Positions 46,311-59,410 are shown, counted from the stretch's first letter. The stretch is 64,000 bases of DNA from Homarus americanus (GCF_018991925.1 NW_024727688.1:349501-413500), one strand, 5' to 3'. Notes: a model not told the origin generated them from the letters alone. A program made the numbers and translations.

Positions 46311-47084
46311 TCACTTACACAGAATGTCAGATGATTAGGAATGTAAAAAGATGCGATGAACATACTAAAATTTACACAAAACTTCAGAATATCGGGGAGA
46401 AAGGAAAAGACAAAGGGAATAAAAGACAATGGGTCCAGACGAGCTGATGAAGACACCTAGTAAACTATTCACATAACATATATTTACCAGTGGTTATAAT
46501 TAAGTTTCTTGGACACATTGATTACTGATTTAATTAAGCTGTAGCAATCACGTGACACTTTTCTCTCCAACCTGTTGACATTCAGAAACCGGTTGATTGA
46601 GTTTATTGTATTATTTTTTCTTATTCTTCGTTTCTAATTAAGTGGATTGAGTGTATTTACCATCCACGACTCTATAGTAAAAACCATATATTTGTTTTAC
46701 TAAAATTCACAAATAACCAAAGGATTCATAAGACTTTGACTCGTTATTTGCTCACCAGCACTAAGTACAAAAACACCTTATATTATTTATTATCCTCCCG
46801 CCGTCGAAGTCGTTGTCATTGATGTTAAAATGTTCTTTTTTTTTTTAGTAATGTTCTTAGCTTTTTATAGTTATGTTATTTTTTTCCTAATTAATAGTGT
46901 ATTTGGATCGTGACATCCTTTAGCGCTACAGTTGAGCTATTTTGTCATCACGTAACACCTGATTTAATGAGTTTCTATTGAGTTGATTAACTGTATAAAC
47001 TCTGTGTCACTTAACTGTTCCATATACGTGAATATAAATTGACATATGAGGTTAATGGGATGTAAAAAAAAAATCATATTGGTT
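46307..47084. other. unannotated AT-rich sequence
   Basis: Nothing is recognised. Confidence 0.5.
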
Positions 47085-47205
47085 AGGTTAATTAAGTTAG
47101 GAATCCGCGCCATGAACTTAGTCTGGGTTCAGGTCAGGTTAGTTTGCGGCCTATTAGGAGTGGGGGCCCCATTTGGTGACTCGGCTTGATTTAATGTTAG
47201 GTTAT
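47085..47205 (+). repeat. GGGCCCC family, locus E
   Basis: ggttaggttaattaagttagg, then ggtcaggttag, then gcggcctattaggagtgggg followed by gccccatttgg (47148-47176). It matches the end part of loci B, D and F. Confidence 0.6.
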
Positions 47206-49659
47206 CGAGCAGCGAATTTACGGTGGGTTTAACACAGACGTCGTTTTCACAGCCTTTAAAGCGATTTACCTTCTCGTAAATTCTCAATTGCACGTAAAGA
47301 GTCGTTGAGATGAGGGTCAGAAAGTGCCAGTGTTCCTCACGGGGGAGGTGTGGAGTGTGAGAGGGTGAGGGAACTAAACAAAATTGTGGAGGAGTAAAAT
47401 AAAGTGCTGAAGAGTGAGATGCAGCGTGAAAGGGTGAAAACAATCTAGAATCTAGTCTAGGGGAGCGATTAAACTTGTGCGGTTGATGAGCTGTGTTCTC
47501 CCAAGCCTTCCTTTGATGTCGGGTTACACAGCTCATGCGCTAACAAATTCCAACTTAGGTGGTCTTAGGGCTGGCTGTCTTCGATTATCTGTAGTACGTA
47601 AACCATATTTATTATCATGTGTCAAGAGCCATGCTGCCTAGACCTGTGAAGGAAGAAAAAATGTAACGTTCAATTTATTTTATCAAGGAAGTCATCAGAC
47701 AAAGTATGGAAAATTAGCCATGTAAAAAGAATAGAGACATATGAAGCAGTAGGAATGGAGACGAACGAGGTCAGACAGAAAGCACGTACAGCGACTACCC
47801 GTAAGTAATGGACAAGCGGTGAATTGCGACTCGAGAAAGTGCCGTGCTGTGTCATGAATTCAAGAAATAACTTTGTCGAAAATTCATGACAATCGTCGAA
47901 ATATACCTGAAAAAAATGAAAGCTTTACCGACGCTTACTAGGTGACTGTAATGACCATGGCAGATTTTGTTCTTAATGAAACCCTCTCTTGGCATATTCT
48001 TGGGCAAGGGTTCGATACCCACACCCGCCGCTGGGTTTACCTTATTGAGGTGTGGAAAAAATATTGTCATTTACCAAAACTCGGTTCACTAATATAGATG
48101 TGAAAGAGAAATTATTGGGCGAGTGTCACGTGACGGTCATTAATGAATGTGTTAGATATTTATGACACAGGTACTTCACACCTGCCATGATGGACTACGT
48201 ATGCTTTTTTACCTGACTCTGTCCCCGCGAGTGTGGCCAAACCAGAGTAACTAAAATATCACGCTGATGACAGCTTCACAGCACATACGTCCATCACTCA
48301 GTCGATCGCCGGTAATTTAATTTGATTTGTGTTATCATTCCGAGTTTTTCGTCAGAGGTGGAGCTATCGACGCATTTATGCTTGTGTGTGTGCGTACTAC
48401 CGGCCCACTGTGTTCGAAAGCCCACATTCCTTATAAGGCTTCGGCTAGCTATAATTCAAGCTAAGAATTATGGTGTATTATACAAGGAAATAAATGTTGC
48501 CAATGTCAGAGTTGAACATCACCCGGAACCTACCGACAGGAATATGTTTGTACCGTGAACGTGTGTTTTTGAAGCGTTTTGATTGAACTGTACAGTAGGT
48601 TAGACGAGTGTTCAGAGAACTGTATTGGGAATGTTGGCCCGAACGCTGTCTCCAATAAAGCCTATACCTAAATTGAATACAGTTCATGACCTCTCACTTC
48701 TGATGGGAAAGGTGATTGAAACTCTTGTAAAGTTGTTGACTATATCGCTTCTGATCCGTGGACAAGTTTTATGAAATACACATACACACACATTTATATA
48801 TGTATATAAATATATATGCACAACGTCATTAATATAGTTACTGTGTATACATGCGGATTAATATTATTCATCTCCGGATAGGCAACTGCGACTTATATCT
48901 CTTTATCGGACTTTCATTTCTCGGAATATGCTTTTAACTGGTATTGTGCATTGCGCTTTACCGTTGATGGTTCGCATGAAGAGGAAATTCCGGGCAGTTT
49001 GATGTTAGTTACTCTCAGGTAGATCATCAGTCTTGTGCTTATCAGTGTTTGGCAGACTCTGGCTTCAAACAGAATTCCTTGTTTACTCGTCTCTGTTGAA
49101 AATTAAATTCTATGTTTGGACAACTATATATAATTACATTAAGTGAGAATGAATTATATTTTTTATGACTCGTGAAATCATATGAAAAAAAATGGCGTTC
49201 ACTATTCTTGGACACAGTATTTTCTAATTAATCTCAAGTAATATCATCACCACATTTTCGTTCTTATTTAATAACTCTCATCAGGTTTCATTTTACATTA
49301 GTTCTCGACTGACAAACTGAAACATTGACATTTATTTCTTACCGTATTATAATTGATTGTAATATATTCAGTGTGTGGATGAAGAAAACCATTATCCTGA
49401 CCCTGTGAGATAATTTATAGTATAGATCCCAAGTGATTACTGAACAGAGTCGTTATCTTCATACAGTGTGAGAATTAGTTATATAATTGTCAGTGAGTGA
49501 AGGAAGTGCCATTTGCTTCATCTTATAAACAGTTCATTTTGTGTAATATATTTGTCATCCTGAGGAAACTAATCACTATTGATCTTTCAGCTTGGGGACA
49601 TATGTCTTTTTTTTTTTAACCCGACGGAAACTTTACACTAAGACCTTGAATGACGAATG
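47206..49659. other. unannotated sequence
   Basis: No gene is recognised. A 135-codon reverse frame (47129-47536) overlaps locus E and has no family features. Confidence 0.45.
48007..48021 (+). other. tRNA B-box-like motif
   Basis: gggttcgatacccac fits a T-arm/B box. No A box at a usable distance and no cloverleaf was found, so it may be a tRNA-derived SINE remnant or chance. Confidence 0.2.
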
Positions 49660-49960
49660 AAGAAAGGGTAATTTTTCCTCATCCAAAGTTAAAATTAGTC
49701 CTAGAACGTCAGAGCGGGTAACGGGAAGCACTATATTTTCTTTATTCCCGGAAAAAGAAAACGCATTTTCTCATTCTCTCAGAAAGCGGTCCAGCTTTCT
49801 CACCCCGAAGAAAATTTCCCCATTTTTCCTCAGCCCTCAGAAAATGTCCCAATTTCCTTCATCTAGAATAAAATATCCCATTATCCTCATCTCGAAAACT
49901 ACGCCCCAATTTCCTCGTCCTGAAGAAAAATTCTTTCTAAAACCCTGGACTGAAGGAAGA
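49660..49960 (+). repeat. decayed minisatellite, unit about 30-35 bp
   Basis: Recurring cagaaaatgtccc, atttcctc and cctcatc motifs (near 49675, 49745, 49808, 49840, 49872, 49905 and 49920). Spacing is irregular. Confidence 0.5.
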
Positions 49961-50639
49961 AAACGCCTCATGTTCCCCTCAAGACTCTCAAACTTTCTGA
50001 CGAAGTCGCAGCAGCTGTATCAACCAAGGATAATTTCCCTTCACTCTTTTAAAAGTTGAGGGATGTTGAGTTTCCCCGGCCGGGCCACCCCTGCATCCCA
50101 TCTCTTAAAAGGAATATATGTTCTCCCAAAACTTTTGATTATATTAGAGGCTCTTACAAGGTGTATTTATATATGCTCATTTTGGGATGTTTTATTTGTG
50201 TATGTAAATTTCTTTTGTTGCTGGAAGAAAAGTTAGAGAGGAAAAATTACATTTTCTTCATCTCATTCTTTTTAAAGTTATTTTTGGAGGTTTTTGGAGA
50301 AGAGTTTTTCTATACAGGTAACTGTATTTTATTAATAAGGCCATTTGGGTATTTTATTATATACCTCGACTTGAAAGAGTGGAGATATGTAGCCATCGTG
50401 TTGTCTCTGTGTCTGTTGGTATTATAGTATTCGATTCGTCTTCCTCACTAATAACAAAAGTATGACCCATGTTTTGTATGTTCATTATTGTATAAATTTG
50501 TTGCCTTTCCTAATATAGGACTGATCGAATTTACCACTGAGAGGTTCCGCCCCTTGAAGGCTGACAAGGCGGATATTCACCTGGAGTGGGGGAGGGACTT
50601 TACTGTGTGTGTGTATGTGTGTGTGAAAAAGATAAACCT
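49961..50639. other. unannotated sequence
   Basis: No gene is visible. A 123-codon + frame (50056-50427) is Leu/Phe/Ile-rich without clear family features. Confidence 0.45.
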
Positions 50640-50780
50640 CTATAAACTGGAACACAAAAATAAAACACAAAAAAACACAAACAAAAAAAACAGGAAAAAC
50701 ACAAAATATAAGAAATACACAAAATATAATAATAATAAAACAACCCCCACTCCCCACCCCTAAAAAAAAAACTGGAACAA
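50640..50780 (+). repeat. A-rich low-complexity sequence
   Basis: Aaaacacaaa and aaatataag motifs plus A runs over about 140 bases. Confidence 0.8.
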
Positions 50781-50887
50781 ACATAAAAGAAAAAGAGGAG
50801 AGAAGATAGAAGACATGCGTGACCTCTCCCTCGTAACTCAGGCCAGACGCGTGAGTTACACAGGGTGATAATGGTATGTAAAGATGA

Positions 50888-50948
50888 ATAAAACTTGGCA
50901 GAGCAAATGGTAGGAGAGAGTTAATGTTGGTTAGGAGGCAGACAGGCT

Positions 50949-51001
<53 letters not shown>

Positions 51002-51185
51002 GATCAAATTTAGCAGAACAAATGTTAGGAGAGAATTAATGTTAGTAGGAAGTTAGCCTGGCTGTGTGAGGGAGACAAAGAGAAATGGAGAGACAGAGAC
51101 AAGGAGGTAGAGAATAAAACTTGGTACAGTAAATGGTGGGAGATAGTCAATGTTGGTTTGGAGACAAGCAGGGTGTGTGATGGAG
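50888..51185 (+). repeat. tandem repeat, unit about 112 bp, 3 copies
   Basis: Each copy begins aataaaacttggcagagcaa and continues with ggtaggagagagttaatgtt, ending in a GA- or gaca-rich segment. Copies start near 50888, 51002 and 51113. In copy 1 the end has expanded to a perfect (GA)n at 50953-50998; copy 3 ends in gacagaca repeats. Confidence 0.85.
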
Positions 51186-51439
51186 ACAGACAGACACACA
51201 GACAGAGAAGCAGACAGGTATGCGGACAAGCAGACAGTCGGACAGGCAGACAGACATAGCAACTAGCACTTCATATTGATAGACAGCATGAGTGGTAGTA
51301 AAAATTCCCTGACACTCAATGTGTGTTGTCAGATAGTCCAAAGAAAAATGTTGGCGCAAGTAAATAAGCAATTTCAATAGACGTTAACGAAATACCAGCT
51401 GCCATTGTAACCTTTTAACAAGGTGAAAGCTTAAAAACA

Positions 51440-51975
51440 GGGGACAAATTTTAGCGGCAGATGTTGGCAAAATATTGGCAGAAATAAGTGTTGGCAGAAT
51501 GTATAGTAGGTTAGTGGAAATGAATGTTGGCAAAATAATGGTTGGCAGAATTAATTGTCGACAAGGTAATGGTTAGCAAAACAACTTATTGGCAAGTTGT
51601 GTGTTGACAAAATGAGGTGTTGGCAATTATGGATTGGCAGAATTAATTTTTAGTGTCACAGGGTTCGACAGAAGTTACTATTTTGGGGATTGACAAAATT
51701 ATTTATTCGCAAAATAAGCGTTCGTGAAATTGACATCTGCAAAATATGGGTTTGCAGAATGAAATGTTGTCAAGAGAAAGTTGGCAGATGTTGGGAAATG
51801 AGAGTTGGCAGAATGGAAGTTGGCAAGGAATAAGTGATGTCCGAGAATTGCATGGTGGCAGGAAGTGAATGTTGGCACATTATATGCTGACAGTGAGTGA
51901 ATATTAGCAGAGTAAATTTTGGCAGAAATAAATATTGTCAGAGTAAATATCGTCAGATACAGAGTAAATGCTGGC
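51440..51975 (+). repeat. decayed minisatellite with core tgttggcagaata, about 530 bp
   Basis: TTGGCA occurs 13 times, always in the same orientation (for example 51475, 51491, 51542, 51634, 51781, 51805 and 51872), with many one-base variants between (ctggcagg, tagcaga, tgtcaga, tttgcaga). Spacing is about 11-45 bases. It borders a GA repeat at its end. TTGGCA resembles an NFI half-site, but nothing shows binding. Confidence 0.75.
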
Positions 51976-51988
51976 AGGGTATTTGTTG

Positions 51989-52152
51989 ATGGAGAGAGAG
52001 AGAGGGGGGAAAGAGAGAGCGGAGGAGAGAGAGAGCGGAGGAGAGAGGGAGAGAGAGAGAGAGAGAGAGAGGGGGAGAGAGAGAGGGGAGAGAGAGAAGG
52101 AGGAGAGAGAGAGAGGAGAGAGAGAGGGGAGAGAGAGGGAGAGAGAAAGGGA
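51989..52152 (+). repeat. (GA)n-rich interrupted microsatellite
   Basis: About 160 bases of GA with ggag and gggg interruptions, open in all frames as Arg/Glu or Ser/Leu. Confidence 0.93.
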
Positions 52153-52404
52153 GAATATAATAAGAAAACAAAGAAGAGTGTTAGCAGAACACCGGGCAGA
52201 AGACAATGTAAATATTATCAGACACAACCATCACTAACAGCCTGAGGCCGAGGCAAGACAGCACTACAAACTGAGGGTAAAGGAGGAGGGACCCAGAAGG
52301 AGGAAAGAAACCCAATTAGACCCAATAAAAGGATATAAAAGAAAAAATAAAGTGAATAGAGAACAAAATTGTTTAAAATATGACTAATAGTGAAACAACT
52401 AGCA

Positions 52405-52630
52405 GTGAGGTGGTTAAGGTGACTGGTCAATTGGGTTGCAATAGTCTCCCCCCCCCCCTTTTATTATCCTAACCTAACCCCCACTTTTCTTAGCCCATCA
52501 ATAACGATTGAAGCCCAGCCCTAATGAGTCCTAGTCTTAATGGGCCCCAGTTCTAAAGGTTAGGTTAAATTGTAGCCTGTTATAAATTGGGGCCTATTAG
52601 GACTGAAGCCAATTTGACTTGCACTCATGA
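52405..52630 (+). repeat. GGGCCCC family, locus F
   Basis: It starts gtgaggtggttaaggtgact followed by ggtcaat, then a C12 run, then cctaacctaac, then 16-base units (gaagcccagccctaat, gagtcctagtcttaat, gggccccagttctaaa), then ggttaggtt, and ends ggggcctattaggactgaag plus ccaatttgacttgca. The start is faintly like a tRNA D-arm/A box (ggtggttaagg). Confidence 0.75.
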
Positions 52631-54429
52631 CCGAATAATCTTGAAGCCCAATACCAGAATCAATAAGCTTCGTCAAGTGTGTGTGTAGAAAACTTGTGTA
52701 GAAAACTGATTTAAAATATCCCCAGCAGATCTTACTTTATGGAGTGGAAAACATTTGATTACAGACAAAGAACGGACAACCCCATGACTATCCACCTCCC
52801 CTTTCGATTTCAGAATTATTGGATAGGGGAGAGAACAAAGTAAACAGTGGTCAAGGAAATATAGCTTAGCAAATAGAGGAATACACTAACAAGAGGAGAA
52901 AGATATAGGTAGAAGGCGTGGATGCATGAAGTTCAAAACAGATCTGACTAACTTCAAGGGAAGGTGTCAACTCACTCCGGATGACGCCATTTCTAAAATT
53001 GTAATCTTGATCTTTGACCTTTCTATCGTAAAAAAAATACAGCATGAATATTTTATTTATTTTATTTATTTTTATTTTCATCCCATGCTGCGGCGAACAG
53101 GCATACTCAAATAGATCGTTAAATGCAAACATCCAGTCAACACCGAATGCCCTGCTGATTGGCTTGCGTAATATAAATAAAGAATTAAACGTGAGCAGTA
53201 AGAAGAGTAACTAAAAACAGTCAAAACAGAGGCAAAGGGAATTAAGAGCAGCAACTCCTCCAGGCAGAGAACGAACCAGGGGTTTGTGTCTTAAATATTT
53301 GTACGTTAAGTTTCCTTCTAATCAAAGAGATGCGAAAGTATGTAACTGACTCACTCATCCATTGACTCAAAGATGGCAGCTAAATGGAGTCGAAACTGCA
53401 CTGAGGCTCTGGTGTAACTAAACACGTTCTTTCATCTCTAATTAAGAAACAAAAAAATAACATACGAAACATTAAGAATCAGTGGACTGGGGTGAGCAGG
53501 TAGTGAGACGGCTGAGGTGTTGACTGGATACTCCACCGCTAATTAAAAGATTAGCCAGGTAAATAAAGAAGGCAGTGAAGGGTACTTGATAGTATCGCTT
53601 CACTTTCATAGAGATCTTTGTTAAAACAGGTTTGTTCTATTTGTTGTCACTCCCTGATTGGACGTTTCTGATACGCGAAAGGTTTAAAGGCCAGAGGGGA
53701 TCTGACTGAATCACCGTCCCAAGGAAATTTTGTTAAGGGCTTAAAATTATAAAGGATATAATGAAGTGTTTCTACCAGTGAACATTCTTCAGTTTACCTA
53801 TAGTGGCTGACATGTTACACAATACATATAATTTTACAATACTAATAATTTTATAAAAAAATTCTCAAAAATTTCGTGAATATACTATACATATGAGCAG
53901 AAATCCCTATGAAATCGAAGAAATTTTAGCTGTACTAAATAATATTGTGGAACTATATGATGTCGTGTCAAAAGTTTATATGTAATTTTTTGTATGCAGG
54001 GGAACATAGCGTATAAACTTTAGAGGAAACACAACACAGCAGCAGGTCACGCCACTAGGCACCTAACACGAGCTGACCTTAGTTAGTTTTTTGCCGACTG
54101 ACTGATGGATAAGTTGATTAAAAAAAAAGACTAGCCCCCACTGCTGTAGATTATGGCCGTTTCTTTTTCTTTCATTCTCGATTAATTGCAATATATCAAA
54201 GAGAGAAACAGGGCCTACCTAGATAACATGGGGGACGTGGGCAAGTAATGGTGATGAAGACCGCAAGTGTAAATAGAAAAAGGACACAAAAGAGGCAGAT
54301 GATATAGACGAGCATCCTAAGAATATAAATAGAAAAGGAACACAAAGGTGCTGCCCAAAGTAACGGGAGGTGAGACGGACAGAAACCATAAACACATTAC
54401 AAACGTTCCCTCACTCACTCACCTGGGGC
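52631..54429. other. unannotated sequence
   Basis: No gene is recognised. 53440-53487 matches one unit end of the 16.4-17.1 kb satellite (aattaagaaac, then aacatacgaaacattaagaa). Confidence 0.45.
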
Positions 54430-55095
54430 CTCCTGGGGCTGAAACGAGGCAAAAGGAGTCGGGGGGAGAAAATGAAAGTGCAGGTAATACAGGTGAGATG
54501 ATGACATGTTCAGACGTGAAAGACTAGGGGGGAGGGTGGAGGAGGAGAGAGGTAAGAGGCAGCCAGGAGGGGTGGAGGAGGAGGAGGTAAGAGAAGAGTG
54601 AGAGGGCCGAAACATGGCTAGTAGGGAAAAGGGGACGGGTCCAGTTTAGGGTAAGAGGACAAAGGGGAAAGGGCCCAGATGGGAGAAGAGGGGAGAGGGC
54701 AGGGGTAGGGGGGAGGGCAATATGACCTGAAGGAAGGAGGATGAGGGGATAGCCTGGGGGAGGGGAAACGAGAGGAAGGAGACGGGTGAAGAATGAGGTT
54801 GTGAGGAGAGAGAAGGCTAAAGGAGGGGAGGACGATCGAGAGGGACAGGGCGCTGAGGGGTCGAGGGACGGGGGAAAGTGAGGGAGAACGAGATGAGGGG
54901 AGGGCGAGGAAGGGGACCCCAAGGTGAAGACAACAGTACAGAGAGGTCTATAGCGGACTGAGGGGAAGACAAAGAGAGGAGTTTTGATAAGAGGGGAGAA
55001 GAGAGAGAGAGGGGAGAGATTGATGGGATAAGGTGATGTGGAGGTAGAGAGATGAATGACTGGGAAATGGAAATGCGATGGAGGGTGAAGATGAG
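54430..55095 (+). repeat. long purine-rich tract
   Basis: About 665 bases are G/A-dominated (ggaggaggagg, ggggagagggc). It opens Ser/Pro/Leu-rich reverse frames in all three frames, which are artefacts. Confidence 0.85.
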
Positions 55096-55199
55096 GGTGT
55101 ACCCCCGATGGACCAAGACCCTAGAGATGAAACAATCGTAATTGGAAATTTATACAGGAACCCTCGGGAGGACCTGCCCAGTGACCATAGCAAGGCTGG

Positions 55200-55880
55200 C
55201 AAAATACAAGAAGGTTAACACGCCATTGCTACTGAGGAACAATAAGTCAATTTCAATGCATTAAAATTTCAAAAGTTTGCTAAATAAAATCCAAGTAAAA
55301 TATATAGAATTTCCAGTGACAAAGTAAAGGTTGTTTATGAGTTTCTATGTTCAGAAAGGCTTAAATTAAAGACAAAATTAAATCATTAGCATATGCAGTA
55401 AGAATATCCAAAGGTAATTCATAGTTGAAGAGAAAAAGACATAAACTAACAGATGAGAAAGTAAAAAAGAAAAAACGAATTTTATAAGAGGTGCAATTAT
55501 GATGGAACAGTGGAAGAGAAAAATTCGAATGATTAAGACGTAAAAATTTCAAAAGAATGATGAATATAAACAAGGAAATGAATACTGGTAGAGAAGAACG
55601 TGAGATAAACAAAAGGTAGGATAATTAATGATACTAAAGGATGAAAGATAAACAACGGACATTAACGAATAAAAGAATAAAATAAAAAAAAGCAAAAGTT
55701 GAGAAGAGTTAAGGGGAAAATTACTTAAATGACGATTAAAAAAAAATATTAAACATCGACAAACTTAAAGATAAAGGATGATAGAAATAATGACAAATTA
55801 TATATAATAAACCTAAAAAAAATAATGAAATATAAACGCCATTAAAAGACAATAAAGACGAAATAAAAGATAATAAAAGA
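55200..55880 (+). repeat. A-rich low-complexity sequence
   Basis: A/G-leaning sequence with many gataaa, aaagaa and taaaaga motifs. There is no unit length and no gene. Confidence 0.6.
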
Positions 55881-56307
55881 AGCTAATTTACGAGGAGAGA
55901 AAGAGGAGGGTGGATAAAAAGCTTTAATGAAGAGGGAGTGGAGTGTGCAGAGGTGCTTGTACTGAATATACAATAAGGTATCACTCACAGGCAGCCTGGA
56001 GGGGAAAGATGGAACCAGCTGAGTCCTTGCTACCAGACACAGAGGGGCTTGTTTGGGCTTTATTTGACGCGAGGCTTTTAGTGTGTGTGTGTGTGTAAAG
56101 AAAAGATATAGCATGTGTCCATATAGTTAAAAAAAAAATCGTATCTGATCCCAAGGTTTCCAGGTATATGCGTGTTAAAGGGAAAAATTCACAGGTACGG
56201 TAATATTTTTGGAACGTGTGGGGTGTGTAAAAAAAAAAAACCACACACACACATACATACAGACTCCAGAAACAGCATCATGCCAACCCTGAACTGGTCC
56301 CTGAGGA

Positions 56308-56308
<1 letters not shown>
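55881..56308. other. unannotated sequence
   Basis: Short GT (56081-56095) and CA (56242-56251) runs and two A-runs. No gene. Confidence 0.5.

Positions 56309-56345
<37 letters not shown>
56309..56345 (+). repeat. (GT)n microsatellite
   Basis: A GT run with one ttt interruption. Confidence 0.95.
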
Positions 56346-56346
<1 letters not shown>

Positions 56347-56399
56347 CTGGTACCTTATCTGATCCAGCCAATGACTGTTTCTTCTGTGTCTGTCTCTTT

Positions 56400-56960
56400 C
56401 ACTCTCATCTCTTGCAAATTGACTTCTCTTTTCTTTATCATCGTTTGTAAATTTGTTTATTTTAATTTCTTAGATCAGGTTTTGTCTTTTATTTTCGTTT
56501 TTGTTTTTGTTTTTATTAGTTTTTTCTCTTATACTTTATTTATATTTGTTTAATTATTAGGTTTTATTTTTTTATTATTATTTATATTTTTATTTTTCTA
56601 TATCTTTTTTACATTTTGTTTTACATTTATTATTATTTTTTTCCTATTCCCTTATTCTTTTATATACAATGTCTTCCTGCTCTATTGTTTATATATTATT
56701 CTCACAATTTTATTTTATATCTTGTGTTTATATTTTACCTTTTCTATTATAGCTTTTCTTATCATTTTTCCCCTTGTTTTTATCTCTGCTTTATATTCTC
56801 ATTTTTTTTTCTTTTTATTATCTCTTGTCGTATTCACTGTCTCGTCTTTCCCACATCTCTTGTTTTATTGGTCATCATTTATGTCTTTGTTGTGTTCCGT
56901 TTGTCTCTTTGTTCATCTCCTCTTTCTTTCTATCTTTTTATGTTTCTCTCTTCCACAAGG
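56400..56960 (+). repeat. T-rich low-complexity sequence
   Basis: About 560 bases are T-dominated with ttttatt and tttctt motifs. They open Phe/Leu/Ile/Tyr-rich frames (up to 118 codons) that mimic membrane proteins by composition. Confidence 0.7.
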
Positions 56961-57102
56961 GAACGAAAATGAATACGAAAAAAGGTAAATAAAAATAAAT
57001 AAGGCAACACAGAAAATGGGAAGTTGTCAGTAGTGATGGGAAGGTTTAGAAGACGAGAGGAACGATGTAATTAGGAAGAAATTTGAGACGTAGGGCGTGG
57101 TT

Positions 57103-57106
<4 letters not shown>

Positions 57107-57163
<57 letters not shown>
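57107..57163 (+). repeat. (GA)28 microsatellite
   Basis: A perfect GA run. Confidence 0.97.
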
Positions 57164-57166
<3 letters not shown>

Positions 57167-57338
57167 TGTCAATAAAGATATGATCAGTAGTTTAGGGGGA
57201 AGCAAATAATATTGGCAAGAATATAACCGGATTGAAGATTGCAGTATATTATGATAACTGAGGATGGAGAATCGGTGAATATGTGATGATGGATGGGTGA
57301 GGGGAGAGGGTAATAAGGCATAGATAAGGGTGAGATAG

Positions 57339-57377
57339 AATGAGAGAGAGAGAGAGTAAGAGAGAGAGAGAGAGTGA
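57339..57377 (+). repeat. (GA)n microsatellite, interrupted
   Basis: GA runs with gagtaaga and gtgaga interruptions. Confidence 0.92.
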
Positions 57378-58799
57378 GAGGGGAGAAACTTGGCACTGAT
57401 ACAATCCAAACACAGCATGATGGAGAGCGAGGGCAGTCACGTGACCTGAGCCATTACATCACCACATCGTCATTAATTACGTCACTGACACGTGTTACTG
57501 AGGAAGTGTTGCCAACGGGGAGGGCTTGTATTTGTATCCCGAGATGGGTGTATTTACCAAAGGCGGGATGATGATAGGGGGTCCCAATAAATACGCCGTG
57601 AATATTCTCAATGTTTCTTTTACAGCTTAACGTGTTTGTCCATCATTACTCATGCGATTAGCGCGCCTCCAAGACAAGGGTTTGTTTGCCTGGCGTCCAC
57701 ATTCTCGAAGATCCATACATTATTTCTCCTTTATCTGGTTAAACGTTAACTCGAATTGAACAGACTTGACTTTACTCTTCAGATTAACAGAAATTATAGC
57801 TTATTCAATTTTGTCAATAAAGGTGTTGTATATTAACTAACTAGAGAAAATATTGACGAAGGGATATTTTGTGATTCTACTGAATTTTTGTACTGAATAT
57901 TTTCCGTCGACGGTAAATAAAGTTGGTTTTTTCTCCAAAGTTCAGGAGTTTTCTGTCTCCTTCCTTGACCTGCTCCACTATACGTACAGGAACACTATTG
58001 CAAACGCACCTTATTTTAAGATAAACTTGGAGTCATATGGATTTCTCGCCTAATGGGTTATTTTTACTCGCAATTCGATATGTTTTGTCTCTTACTTGAA
58101 TCAAGAGAGTCACAAATGAATTCCTTAAAGAAAACAACTCCTATTTCACTCCACAATAAGAGTTACATTTTATTTTCTTTCTGTAACTGGCAAAACTTCC
58201 TCATTTTTACCATATCCGTCATGATGGAAGACAGTCACAAAAGCAACCATTTCGGCGAACAGTTCTGAATCGCACTTCTTTCCACTCTAAGAGGTTCATT
58301 CCTTAGCTGACGGACGTAATCAAATTTCAAATATGAAGTCAGTAACGACCGGCCACTATTCTGGAAATTGTGCTCGTATATTGTGTTCCGTGGTGGACAG
58401 TAACGGCGGCGCTGGTCGGCATTAACACCAGCCTTTCCACAGCTTGCCAGGCGCCTCAGCCAATCCCAAACCCTGGTGGTCCTTGTGCCTCAACCCCTAA
58501 CCAATCATAACCTTCGTTCATCTCTCTTTTCCTAGTTGTTTATTATACAGCCTGAAACTAAGGAATTATATTTTCCTTTTTGTAAATGAGGTTAGTACAT
58601 CGTTGTAGGAGTTAAGAGTCTTTGTGTTATATAAAATGGTGATGCGCTCCCGTAGTGATAGAAGTGAAACATTGTGGAATGGGTGATGGCCACTGGGAAA
58701 AATACAAAATAAAATAGCGACATTGGGAGGCCTATACTGCTATGAGGGAGTGTGAAGGGGCACATCTCCACCGTCTGGGAAAATATTTAGCGAAAACCT
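57378..58799. other. unannotated sequence
   Basis: No gene is recognised. Several 60-70 codon frames have no family features. Confidence 0.45.
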
Positions 58800-58970
58800 A
58801 TCAATAAAGGCAAAAAGGGGGAGTTACGAGGGGAAATGAGGAGAGTGAAGAGGTCCAAGGTGGTGTTAAGAAGGGGGGGGGAGAAGAGGGCTGGAAGTGA
58901 CAAGGCATAGACGAGTAGGGAGAGTTAAGGCAGGTGGTGGTCGATGATAGCCTTATGCTTGTGATGATCC

Positions 58971-59031
<61 letters not shown>
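58800..59031 (+). repeat. purine-rich patch ending in (GA)29
   Basis: A G/A-rich stretch with a G9 run near 58875, then a perfect GA run at 58973-59031. Confidence 0.92.
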
Positions 59032-59032
<1 letters not shown>

Positions 59033-59345
59033 ACACATTCAAGTATATAAACATTCATATCGTATTATAGACCTTTCACACGTGGTTATTTACCGACCTT
59101 TCGTGTAGTGCTAACAATAGTCATGGAAAGACATGTTGTGTGTAGTGAGTGTCTCGAATAGCTCTTGTACCGTGATCACAAGGGTGTAGGTAATGGAGTG
59201 TAGAGACTGAGTCCGTTTATCCCTTGTTATTACGTGTTCTTTACGATCCTCAACCAACTTTTAAATATTTCCTATGATATCTTACTCCCTGTCAAATCCT
59301 GTCATTACATATTGCAGTAATAATGTCTTCACTAATATTTGGATG

Positions 59346-59346
<1 letters not shown>
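59032..59346. other. unannotated sequence
   Basis: Nothing is recognised. Confidence 0.5.

Positions 59347-59409
<63 letters not shown>
59347..59409 (+). repeat. (TG)31 microsatellite
   Basis: A perfect TG run. Confidence 0.97.

Positions 59410-59410
<1 letters not shown>

Noticed and set aside
47129..47536. 135-codon reverse frame of mixed composition
   Set aside because: It overlaps the GGGCCCC locus E and shows no recognisable motif. It stays possible only if transcripts support it.
48007..48021. tRNA gene suggested by ggttcgatacc
   Set aside because: No A box at a usable distance and no cloverleaf.
56616..56992. Hydrophobic + frames resembling transmembrane proteins
   Set aside because: They lie in T-rich low-complexity DNA, where Phe/Leu/Ile codons follow from composition.
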